Positions 46,197-54,207 of a stretch of 64,000 nt of DNA are shown piece by piece. Below the pieces are notes generated by a model. That model was not told the DNA's origin, did not search any database, and was given only the letters and a program-made list of their open reading frames with translations. This stretch comes from Paracoccus sediminis (GTDB lineage: Bacteria; Pseudomonadota; Alphaproteobacteria; Rhodobacterales; Rhodobacteraceae), in assembly GCF_900188295.1 (NCBI RefSeq), contig NZ_FZNM01000015.1, positions 1-64,000 of the forward strand, given 5' to 3'. The position numbers and the translations under genes were made by a program. Within the stretch, counting starts at the first letter, position 1; the number at the start of each line of letters is the position of its first letter.

Positions 46197-47552
46197 ATGC
46201 GCCGCCTGCCCGCGTTCCTTTCCGGCGAGAACGTCCGCGCGCGCGCCATGCGCAGTTCGGCCATGACGGTCCTGGGCTTCGGCGGCGGAAACTTCCTGCG
46301 GCTGCTGTCGAACCTGGTCCTGACCCGCCTGCTGTTCCCCGAGGTTTTCGGCCTCATGGCGATCGTGCAGGTGTTCCTGAGCGGGTTGCAGATGTTTTCG
46401 GACATCGGCATCAAGACCTCGATCATCCAGAACGCCCGCGGAGACGATCCCGATTTTCTCAACACCGCCTGGACGCTGCAGATCGGACGCGGGGTGATGC
46501 TGTGGCTGGCAGCCTGCGCGATGGCCTGGCCGGCCTCGCGGATCTATGACGAACCGATGCTGTTGCAGCTTTTGCCGGTGGTCGGTCTGTCCACCATCAT
46601 CGGGGGCTTCACCACCACCAAGATCGCCGCCGCCAACCGGCATCTGCGGCTGGGCCGACAGGTGGGAATCGATCTGGGCACCCAGGCGGTCTCGATCCTG
46701 ATTATGGTGGGGCTGGCCTGGGCCATGCGATCCGTCTGGGCGCTTGTGATCGCAACCCTGACCACGGCAGTCCTGCGCAACATCCTGCTGCATCGGCTGT
46801 TGCCGGGCGTATCCAACCGCCTCCACTGGAATCGCGACGCTGCCCGAGAGATGATCCGCTTCGGCAAGTACATCTTTCTTGGCACCGCGGCGGGATTTCT
46901 CATCAACCAGGGGGACCGCGCGATCCTGGGCGGATTCATCCCGCTGGGAGAGCTGGGGATCTACAGCGTCGGCATGCTCATGGGCACCTTGCCGTTCCTG
47001 CTGGGCCGCGTGCTGAACAGCAACGTCATCCAGGCGCTGTACCGCATGAAGCCGCCCGCCGAAAGCGCGGCCAACCGCGCCCATATCCACCGCGCCCGGC
47101 GGCTGCTGGTCGCGGGCACGCTGGCGATCAGCGCGGTGCTGGCCTATGGCGGGATCTGGCTGATCGAACTGCTCTACGATCCGCGCTATCACCTGGCCGG
47201 CCCGATGATCGTGCTGTTCGGCCTGTCGATGGTGCCGCAGCTGGTCTTCAACGGCTATGGCGGGGCGCTGCTGTCCAACGGCGATTCCCGGCGGCATTTC
47301 CAGCTTCTGGCCACCACGGCCCTGGTGCAGACCGTTCTGCTGTTCCTGACGATCCCCTGGCTGGGCGTGGTCGGCGCGATCCTGGCGCCCGGCATCGCGT
47401 CCCTGGCCACCTATCCGATGAAGAACGCCTTCACCGCCCGCTACAAGGCCAACGACATCACGGGCGACATGATCTTTCTGGCCCTGGGCTTTGCCGTCAA
47501 CGGCATGGCGGTCTGGCTGTATCGGGCCGAGATCGCGCAGCTTCTGGCCTGA
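46197..47552 (+). CDS. Oligosaccharide flippase family protein (Wzx-like)
   Basis: A 451-residue polytopic membrane protein, about 12-14 helices, of the polysaccharide transporter/MOP superfamily. Typical features are the N-terminal SAMTVLGFGGGNFLRLLSNLVLTRLL and the internal ..LINQGDRAILGGFIPLGELGIYSVG. It would flip lipid-linked repeat units across the inner membrane. It pairs logically with the Wzy-like protein and the Wzc-like protein in the window. ATG 46197 is the first good start. It is convergent with the next gene (8 bp gap). Confidence 0.92.
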   Translation: MRRLPAFLSGENVRARAMRSSAMTVLGFGGGNFLRLLSNLVLTRLLFPEVFGLMAIVQVFLSGLQMFSDIGIKTSIIQNARGDDPDFLNTAWTLQIGRGVMLWLAACAMAWPASRIYDEPMLLQLLPVVGLSTIIGGFTTTKIAAANRHLRLGRQVGIDLGTQAVSILIMVGLAWAMRSVWALVIATLTTAVLRNILLHRLLPGVSNRLHWNRDAAREMIRFGKYIFLGTAAGFLINQGDRAILGGFIPLGELGIYSVGMLMGTLPFLLGRVLNSNVIQALYRMKPPAESAANRAHIHRARRLLVAGTLAISAVLAYGGIWLIELLYDPRYHLAGPMIVLFGLSMVPQLVFNGYGGALLSNGDSRRHFQLLATTALVQTVLLFLTIPWLGVVGAILAPGIASLATYPMKNAFTARYKANDITGDMIFLALGFAVNGMAVWLYRAEIAQLLA

Positions 47553-47559
47553 GCCGCGC

Positions 47560-48528
47560 CTATTTGTATTCGATCAGCCCGCGCCGACGCCCCGACAGCC
47601 GGGTCCGGTGGTAATCCAGAACCCCGAGCGCCTCGGGAATCTTTCCCAGGGTCAGGAACACGGCTTCGGCCAGGTCGCCCCGGCGCCGCGCCAGGCGCGC
47701 CACCTGCACGGGCCAGGCCAGGGCCAGAAGCAGCGCCAGCCACGGGGCAGGGACCGCCAGGGCCAGCACGGCCAGCGGCAGGGCCAGGCCCCAGATCAGC
47801 GCCCGCCGGGTGTGCGCGACCCGGTGCCGTTCGGGGGCCGCGCCATGCATCGCGGCACCTTCGGCATAGGCGTAACCGGCCCGCCGCGTTCGGCGCCACC
47901 ATTGCCCGAACCGGGTGATGGCGGCGTCATGCAGCGTCATCTCGGCATCCAGCCGCCAGATCCGCCAGCCCGCCGCGCGCAGCCGGACGCAAAGTTCGGG
48001 TTCCTCGCCGGCGATCAGACCCGGGTCGAAACCGCCCGCCGCCCGGAACGCCGCGCCGCGCATCAGCACGTCGCCGCCGCAGGCCAGGGCCTCGCCCGGC
48101 GGGGTGTCCCATTCCCGGTCGATCAGCCGGTTATAGACCGACTGGCCGGGATGGCGTTCGCGCCGCCGCCCGCAGACCGCCGCCACGTCGGGATGGCCGT
48201 CCAGGAATGCCGCGGCCGCGGCCAGCCAGCCGGGCTGCAATTCGCAGTCGCCATCCACGAACTGCACATAGGCGGGCGGCGCCCCGGCCTGCATCAGCGC
48301 CGCGAACCCTTCGTTCCGGGCCCGCGCGGCGGTAAAGGGGCGCGCCAGATCGAGGCGGACGACCTGGGCGCCGGCCGCGGCCGCCGCCTCCGGGCTGCCG
48401 TCGGTCGAGCCGGAATCGACATAGACGATCCGCCCGGCCCGGCCTTGCAGCGACGCCAGGCAGCGGCGCAGGCGCGCGCCTTCGTTCCGGCCGATGGCCA
48501 CGGCGGCAATGCGGGGATCCGGTTCCAT
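47560..48528 (-). CDS. Family 2 glycosyltransferase with C-terminal membrane region
   Basis: A 322-residue GT2. It has RIAAVAIGRNEGARLRRCLAS, IVYVDSGSTDGSPE and the VQFVDGDCEL metal site, a GGDVLMRGAAFRAAGGFD acceptor block, and a hydrophobic region near the C-terminus (ALIWGLALPLAVLALAV) that should hold it at the membrane. ATG 48528 is chosen; the upstream frame is Pro/Arg-rich and antisense-like. It starts 4 bp after the stop of the Wzy-like gene, in a four-gene run. Confidence 0.91.
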   Translation of the reverse strand: MEPDPRIAAVAIGRNEGARLRRCLASLQGRAGRIVYVDSGSTDGSPEAAAAAGAQVVRLDLARPFTAARARNEGFAALMQAGAPPAYVQFVDGDCELQPGWLAAAAAFLDGHPDVAAVCGRRRERHPGQSVYNRLIDREWDTPPGEALACGGDVLMRGAAFRAAGGFDPGLIAGEEPELCVRLRAAGWRIWRLDAEMTLHDAAITRFGQWWRRTRRAGYAYAEGAAMHGAAPERHRVAHTRRALIWGLALPLAVLALAVPAPWLALLLALAWPVQVARLARRRGDLAEAVFLTLGKIPEALGVLDYHRTRLSGRRRGLIEYK

Positions 48529-48532
48529 CGGG

Positions 48533-49978
48533 CTATGCCTCTTTCCGGCTGTGCCGGGCCGACTGGCGGGTATAGCGCCGGGCCGGCGGCGGGCCGGCGG
48601 CGGGCCTACCGGCCGCGGGGGACGCGGCATCGACCCAGCCCCAGTCCACCCGGCCCATCAGCGCCCCCGCCAGAAGCCAGCTTACGGCGTGGACGCCGCC
48701 ATTGGGAATGTTGTCCACCAGATTGGCAGCCAGGACCAGGGCCAGCCCGACGGTCGCAGGTTCCAGACCCCTGCTGCGCCGCCGAAAGGCCAGAAGCAGG
48801 ATGGGAACCGTCAGCAGCCCGTATTCGGACAGATAGCGGGTCCAGCCGCCCTGACCGAAACTGATGACCCAGCGGCCATCCGTCACGCTGACATCCTCGC
48901 CCTTTTCATTGAAGACCCGCGACCGGCTCCATCCGCCCCAACCGAACACGGGGCGCCGATTGGCGCGGTCCAGCAGGATGTCCTCGTTGTCCAGGCGGAA
49001 GGCCAGCGATCCCAGCCGGTCGGGATTGATGCGCTCGACAAAGGTCAGGACGCGTTCGGTCGGGATCAGGTCGGCGCCGCGCAGCATCGGATAGGTCAGC
49101 ACCAACGCGGCCACCAGCCCCGCGGTCAAAAGCTGGATGCGCAGGGTCAGGAACAGCACCACCGGCAAAAGGGCCACGGTAATCATCAGCGCGCCCAGCG
49201 AATTCGACAGCACCAGGGTGACGAAGATGAAGATGCCGGCCAGCATATAGCGGGTGCGCGTCGTTCCCGTCGCCATGCGCATGGCGGAAAAGGCGGCCAG
49301 GGCCATGCAGCCGATGAACATCGCCACGTAAAGCCCGTTTTCCAGAAAGATCATCGGCCGGAAGCCGCCGCCGCGGTGCGACTGGACAAAGGACTTGGGG
49401 TGGAACCCATACAGCATCAGGTTCAGGCGCGGCGCCAGGCGGACCTCGACCAGGGCCAGGCAGGCATAGACCACGCCTCCGATGACCAGCACTTTCAGAA
49501 CGGCCTTCTGGCTGTCGGGATGGCCCAGGAACTTGCGGCCCAGCAGGAACAGCATCAGGCTTCCGACAAAGCCGTTAATCATGGAAAAGGCATCATACAG
49601 CGTCAGGGGCGGAAAGATCCGCGGCCCGCTTGCCAGCCGGTCGCCATTGGTCAGCGCGGTTCCGAAAGTGCCCAGGATCAGGACGGCGATCATTAGCCGG
49701 CCCAGCCAATGTTCGGGAAAGATGCCCGGCCGTATCCCGGCAGCCTGCGCCACGGCGGGTTTCGACATGGACCCAAAGGCCAGGATCGTCGCCGCCAGCA
49801 CCGGGATGAAATCCTTGTCGAAGGAGGGCAGGCCCGAAACCGAAAAACCCGTCTGCGTCGGCAGCAGCAGAAAGCCGAACAGGATCGAGGCGGTGATCGC
49901 CTCGGCCAGGGGCAGCTTGCGGAACAGCACGATCACCACCAGCGGCCACGAATAAAGGACGATCGCGGCCAGGTTCAC
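48533..49978 (-). CDS. O-antigen ligase/polymerase-like membrane protein (Wzy candidate)
   Basis: A 481-residue polytopic membrane protein with about 10-12 hydrophobic helices and one large outside loop (about 315-395: ..ERINPDRLGSLAFRLDNEDI.. RPVFGWGGWSRSRV). That loop pattern and weak conservation fit Wzy polymerases or O-antigen ligase family proteins. It would join repeat units in the periplasm. The start is GTG 49978, 8 bp after a GGAG. The C-terminal Pro/Ala/Arg tail is cytoplasmic. It lies between two glycosyltransferases in one run. Confidence 0.78.
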   Translation of the reverse strand: MNLAAIVLYSWPLVVIVLFRKLPLAEAITASILFGFLLLPTQTGFSVSGLPSFDKDFIPVLAATILAFGSMSKPAVAQAAGIRPGIFPEHWLGRLMIAVLILGTFGTALTNGDRLASGPRIFPPLTLYDAFSMINGFVGSLMLFLLGRKFLGHPDSQKAVLKVLVIGGVVYACLALVEVRLAPRLNLMLYGFHPKSFVQSHRGGGFRPMIFLENGLYVAMFIGCMALAAFSAMRMATGTTRTRYMLAGIFIFVTLVLSNSLGALMITVALLPVVLFLTLRIQLLTAGLVAALVLTYPMLRGADLIPTERVLTFVERINPDRLGSLAFRLDNEDILLDRANRRPVFGWGGWSRSRVFNEKGEDVSVTDGRWVISFGQGGWTRYLSEYGLLTVPILLLAFRRRSRGLEPATVGLALVLAANLVDNIPNGGVHAVSWLLAGALMGRVDWGWVDAASPAAGRPAAGPPPARRYTRQSARHSRKEA

Positions 49979-50006
49979 CGCCCGGTCTCCGGCAGGGGCC
50001 GATCGG

Positions 50007-51059
50007 TCATGCCGCGGCCAGGCACGAGATCAGGCGGTCGGTCGCGGGACCGATCCGATGGCCGCGCGCGCGCTGCCATGCGGCCGTTGAAAAGTCCTGC
50101 CATTCGGCGTCCGGCATGGCGTGAAACCGGGCGATGGCCGCGGCGAAGGCCTGGGGGTCCGCGTCCAGCAGCAGCCCGTTCCGGCCGTCGATTAGATCGG
50201 GCGCGGCGCCCGCGCGGGTGGCCAGGACCGGGGTGCGGCAGGCCATCGCCTCGAGGATGGGCAGGCCGAAGCCTTCGTTGCGGCTGGTGAACAGCCACAG
50301 ATCGCAGGCCGCATAGATGGCCGCGATGTCGGATTGCGGCGGGTTCCGGCGGTATTGGACCCAAGCGGGCAGGGGATGATGGGGCGACGGCGGGCCGCCG
50401 AAGCTTGCGGCCCGAAGATCGGGCAGTTCGGCACGCGCCGCCCGGATCGCGTCAAGCGCCAGCGGCAGGTTCTTGCGCGGCGAGGGGTTGTACAGAAAGC
50501 CCACCCGCAGGGGCTGGCTCTTTGGGCGGGGGGGGGCGTCGAACAGGGTCAGGTCGACGGAATTGGGCAGAACCGCGATGTCCTGGACATCGTGGTGATG
50601 GCGCACCATGTCGCGGATGTATTCCGATACCGCCAGCTTGCGCAGCGGCAGCCGAAAGCTGGCGGCCACGCGGTCGGCGGGCAGGTGGGGAAACATCTCG
50701 TAATCCTGCAACAGCTGGAACTTGCGGCCCTTGGCGGGGGACAGGGCGGCCACCCATTCGGCCGTTTCCCACCAGGTGGCGATCACGGCATCGGCATCGG
50801 GCAGGTCCGCATCCGTGACGGGGCGCGGCCGGTCCAGGACGATATGGCGCGGACCCAGGAAATCCAGCAGGGGCGTGGGCGTGCGGGCCGGTTTGCCGCC
50901 CCGGCCCAGTCGTGCAAGTAAGCCGGTCCGTTTGCGGTCGTCGGGCTGCGAGACGACCGTGACCTCGTATCCGCGCGCGGCCAGTTCGGCGGCGTAATCC
51001 GCGATGACCCGCGTGCCCCCGGCAAGCGAGGCAAAGGGCAGAACAAAGGTGATCTTCAA
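50007..51059 (-). CDS. Family 4-like glycosyltransferase
   Basis: A 350-residue GT-B enzyme beginning (M)KITFVLPFASLAGGTRVIA. The donor domain has VGFLYNPSPRKNLPLALDAI and FTSRNEGFGLPILEAMACRT (the E-x7-E site). The start is TTG 51059, preceded by GGTGGA at good spacing; no ATG or GTG is in a better position. It is second in a four-gene minus-strand run. The sugar is not known. Confidence 0.9.
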   Translation of the reverse strand: MKITFVLPFASLAGGTRVIADYAAELAARGYEVTVVSQPDDRKRTGLLARLGRGGKPARTPTPLLDFLGPRHIVLDRPRPVTDADLPDADAVIATWWETAEWVAALSPAKGRKFQLLQDYEMFPHLPADRVAASFRLPLRKLAVSEYIRDMVRHHHDVQDIAVLPNSVDLTLFDAPPRPKSQPLRVGFLYNPSPRKNLPLALDAIRAARAELPDLRAASFGGPPSPHHPLPAWVQYRRNPPQSDIAAIYAACDLWLFTSRNEGFGLPILEAMACRTPVLATRAGAAPDLIDGRNGLLLDADPQAFAAAIARFHAMPDAEWQDFSTAAWQRARGHRIGPATDRLISCLAAA

Positions 51060-51142
51060 GAAAATTCCACCGGATTGATGCTGGTTTCTGCAAAGACTAG
51101 CCATGAAGGGCCGCAAGGCGCAACGGACTTGCGGCGGCAACG

Positions 51143-52096
51143 TTAACGGGCGGGATCCTTCCACAGCGCCCCGCGTTCGGCCTCGATCTCGGCCACGGCG
51201 CGGGACTTGCCCACGCGCAGCGCGCGGCGCTGATAGGCGCGGATGAAATCGCGCAGGCCCGCGTCCCCATGCCGGGCGGCCCCGCGCAGCCAGGCGCCCA
51301 GAAACCCCTGGATGGTGGCCAGGCCGCCCAGCACATAGGGCGGATGGGCCATCCGGTACAGCCCGGTCGCGATGAAATAGGCCGGATCCGATCCCATGTA
51401 ATATTGCCCGAACCCATGCCGCCGGCGCCCGGTGAAGACGCTTTTCTGCGACGATCCCATCGGGCGCAGATGTTCGAAGCGCAGGTCGTCGTCGTCCCAG
51501 CTGACCGCGATCCAGCCCAGTTGCCGGGCCTTGTGGCAGTCGATGGCGTCCCACATCACCTCGCGCACGAAGCCGCCGATCCGGGCGAAGCATTCGCGGC
51601 GATAGAACTTGGTCATGCCCACCGACATCTCGTCGCCGCATTTTTCCGACACCCACCGGCCCGTGGGGGTGCGGAACCAGGGCTTGCCCGAACAGGTGCC
51701 GATGCGGGGGTTCTGCTCCATCCGCGCCATCAGGATCTCGAAGTACCGGGGCGGCAGATCCAGATCCAGATCCAGCTTGCACAGATAGGGATAGGCGTCG
51801 GCATCCACCTGTCCCAGGCCGTGATAGAACGCCTCGATCACGCCGGGACCGACGGCGCGGGCGCCGCGGTCGGGCTTGCGGACGATCCTTATCCAGTCGT
51901 GGGCGGCGGCGTATTCGGCCAGGATCGCGGGCGTGTCGTCGGTCGATCCGTCATCGACGATCACCCAGGCGGCGGGGCGCACCGACTGGGCGATCACGCT
52001 GTCCAGCGTGCGGCGCATGTATCGGGCCTCGTCCCGGCAGGGCGACACCAGCAGATAGGAACGGTCGGGGGCAGGGGGCATGTCGGCGATCGTCAT
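51143..52096 (-). CDS. Family 2 glycosyltransferase
   Basis: A 317-residue GT2: YLLVSPCRDEARYMRRTLDS, WVIVDDGSTDDTP and a LDLDLDLP run where the metal site is expected. The middle carries CGDEMSVGMTKFYRREC and VSWDDDDLRFEHL, similar to enzymes of the succinoglycan/xanthan type. ATG 52096 is used (an alternative ATG at 52081 removes five residues). It leads the run of GT2, GT4, Wzy-like and GT2 genes. Confidence 0.91.
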   Translation of the reverse strand: MTIADMPPAPDRSYLLVSPCRDEARYMRRTLDSVIAQSVRPAAWVIVDDGSTDDTPAILAEYAAAHDWIRIVRKPDRGARAVGPGVIEAFYHGLGQVDADAYPYLCKLDLDLDLPPRYFEILMARMEQNPRIGTCSGKPWFRTPTGRWVSEKCGDEMSVGMTKFYRRECFARIGGFVREVMWDAIDCHKARQLGWIAVSWDDDDLRFEHLRPMGSSQKSVFTGRRRHGFGQYYMGSDPAYFIATGLYRMAHPPYVLGGLATIQGFLGAWLRGAARHGDAGLRDFIRAYQRRALRVGKSRAVAEIEAERGALWKDPAR

Positions 52097-52230
52097 CCTT
52101 GCGGCACCAGGCGCATATACACCGCATCTTGGTGCGGAAAAACCATATCCGAACGATTTGAACCAAGGCGCGCTTTTCTTTTGCCGCGGCGGGCGTCAGA
52201 AACGGCCCGAAACAAGGGACGATCAGGGCC

Positions 52231-53070
52231 ATGCAGCCGGATTTCATCGTGATCGGTGCCATGAAATGCGGCACCTCGACGGTATGTGCCTATCTGGAAG
52301 ACCACCCCGACATCTTCATGGTGCCGGGGTGCGAGCCGAATTTCTTCAGCCATGACGAAAACTTCGCCCGCGGCCCGGAATGGTACGAACGCTTTTTCGC
52401 GGGCCAGGACGGCGCGCGGCTGCGGGGCGAGGGGTCGAACGCCTATGCCTCGGGGCAGATGTTTCCCCACAGCGCCACCCGCATGGCGGCCTACAAGCCC
52501 GATCTGAAGCTGATCTATGTCGTCCGCCACCCGGTCGACCGGATCGTGTCGGCCTGGATCCAGAACCGGGTGAACATGGGCGACAAGATCCCTCCGACGC
52601 TGGACCGGGCCGTGCGCGACATGCCGGAACGCTATCTGGGGCAAAGCCTTTATTGGCAGAACCTGTCGCGCTATCGGGCGCTGTTTCCCGACAGCCGCAT
52701 CCATGTCGCCTTCATGGAGGATTTGAAGTCCGACCGGGATGCCTTCTTTGCCGGGATCTGCGGCTTTCTGGGCATGGCGCCCGCCCCGCGGATCCGGCGC
52801 GACCACGTCAATCCCAGCACGGGCAAGACCATGCCGTCGCGCCGATATTCGGCGGTGAACGGATTGCCGATGGTGAAGACGCTGAAATCGCTTTTGCCGC
52901 CCAGGCTGCGCCACGGCGTCCGCGACCGTTTCCTGACCCAAAGGATCACCGGCGGCAACCAGCCGGAATTCGGCCCGGCGACCCGCGACTGGCTGCGCGC
53001 GCAACTGGCCCCCGACAGCGCCGCCTTTCTGGATCATTGCGGCAGGCCGGGGGATTACTGGCGGTTCTGA
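52231..53070 (+). CDS. Sulfotransferase
   Basis: A 279-residue PAPS sulfotransferase with FIVIGAMKCGTSTVCAYLED (5'-phosphosulfate loop) and LIYVVRHPVDRIVSAWIQN (3'-phosphate site), then ALFPDSRIHVAFMEDLK, a conserved segment of the fold. ATG 52231 follows CAGGGCC. It is divergent from the glycosyltransferase run and convergent with the next GT2 (4 bp gap). Confidence 0.93.
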   Translation: MQPDFIVIGAMKCGTSTVCAYLEDHPDIFMVPGCEPNFFSHDENFARGPEWYERFFAGQDGARLRGEGSNAYASGQMFPHSATRMAAYKPDLKLIYVVRHPVDRIVSAWIQNRVNMGDKIPPTLDRAVRDMPERYLGQSLYWQNLSRYRALFPDSRIHVAFMEDLKSDRDAFFAGICGFLGMAPAPRIRRDHVNPSTGKTMPSRRYSAVNGLPMVKTLKSLLPPRLRHGVRDRFLTQRITGGNQPEFGPATRDWLRAQLAPDSAAFLDHCGRPGDYWRF

Positions 53071-53073
53071 CCG

Positions 53074-54207
53074 CTAGCCGCGGACCAGCCGGTCCTGTTC
53101 GGCGGGATACCATTCGGCCAGGGCCTCGGGCGGCATCGCAAAGACATGCCGCGCCTTGGTCCGCCCGTGCAGGATGCCGCGCGCCTGCGGCAGGTCGAAC
53201 CGCCGCGACAGCGCATCCTTGAGCACCTCGGCCAGAAACCGGCGCCGCATCAGGGCGAAATACCGGCGCCGGGCGCCCGTCTGGTCGGCCGCATGGCGCC
53301 GCAGCAGCACCGCCTGGTTCAGCGCCGACAGGGCGGTGGTGCGAAAGCGGTCGATCCGCCCGTCGGCGGCGGTGAAATGGTGCAGCCGCGCCTCAGGTGC
53401 GGTCAGCATCAGGTACCGGCGGGAAACGCGATAGCTGGCGTCGATATCCTCGCCCGGACAGTAATAGCGCAAAAGATCGTCGAAGGGTTCGTCCAGCACC
53501 GCCTGGCGGCGAAAGGTCATCCGATAGCCCTGGAACAGCCGCGCGGGCACCACGTCCTGCCCGGCAAGGGCCGCGGGAACCGGCGAAAGCGGCGCGGGCG
53601 CGTCATAGGGGATGAACAGCGCATCCTTGTCCATCAGGAACAGCCGCTGCATCACCAGGCGCCGAAGCCAGCCGTGCCGTTTCTGCCCGCCCTTGCCGAT
53701 CATCCGGCTGCCCTTCTTCTTCCGGGCGCCCGCCTCGATCCCGGTGCGGGGCGGATGGGCGGCCGTGCCGGTCTGGATGCCGCCGACAAGGCCTTGGGTA
53801 TCGGCCTCGTAGATCGCCATGATCCGTTCGGCGCAGTCGGGATACATGAAGGAATCGTCGTCCAGCAGGAACAGGACCGCGGCCCGCGCCTCGGCGATGC
53901 CCTGGTTGCGCTGCACGGTCAGCGACGGCAGCGCGGCTTGCAGATAGCGGAACCGGACCCCCGGATGCGCCGCCATGACCCCCCCGATCCGGTCGGCATG
54001 GCCGCGCCAGTCCCGGCTGGCATCGACGACGATCACCTCGGCCGGCGGGCGGCCTTGTTCCAGGGCCAGCGTGATGCAGACCCGCAGCGCCTCGATCCGG
54101 TCCTTGGTGGCGATCACCAGGGCCCAGTCGAGAGGCGTCGGGGCCGAGCCGTCAGAGGGCCGGGAATCAGGGGGCCGGGAATCAGAGGGCCGGGGATCAG
54201 GGGGCAT
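53074..54207 (-). CDS. Family 2 glycosyltransferase with repeat-rich N-terminus
   Basis: A 377-residue GT2. After a repetitive start (PRPSDSRPPDSRPSDGS), the domain has WALVIATKDRIEALRVCI, VIVVDASRD, a SLTVQRNQGIAEARA block and the metal site FLLDDDSFMYPD. The C-terminal region is Arg-rich. ATG 54207 overlaps the end of the OafA-like gene by 11 bp. The repetitive start is encoded by a 15-bp tandem repeat, so its length could vary between strains. Confidence 0.89.
   Translation of the reverse strand: MPPDPRPSDSRPPDSRPSDGSAPTPLDWALVIATKDRIEALRVCITLALEQGRPPAEVIVVDASRDWRGHADRIGGVMAAHPGVRFRYLQAALPSLTVQRNQGIAEARAAVLFLLDDDSFMYPDCAERIMAIYEADTQGLVGGIQTGTAAHPPRTGIEAGARKKKGSRMIGKGGQKRHGWLRRLVMQRLFLMDKDALFIPYDAPAPLSPVPAALAGQDVVPARLFQGYRMTFRRQAVLDEPFDDLLRYYCPGEDIDASYRVSRRYLMLTAPEARLHHFTAADGRIDRFRTTALSALNQAVLLRRHAADQTGARRRYFALMRRRFLAEVLKDALSRRFDLPQARGILHGRTKARHVFAMPPEALAEWYPAEQDRLVRG
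54151..54206. repeat. 15-bp tandem repeat, 3.7 copies
   Basis: Units GTCAGAGGGCCGGGA, ATCAGGGGGCCGGGA, ATCAGAGGGCCGGGG and a partial ATCAGGGGGCA lie head to tail, so a 30-bp superunit is also visible. They encode the N-terminus of the GT2 gene on the minus strand and reach the stop codon of the preceding gene. Confidence 0.85.
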
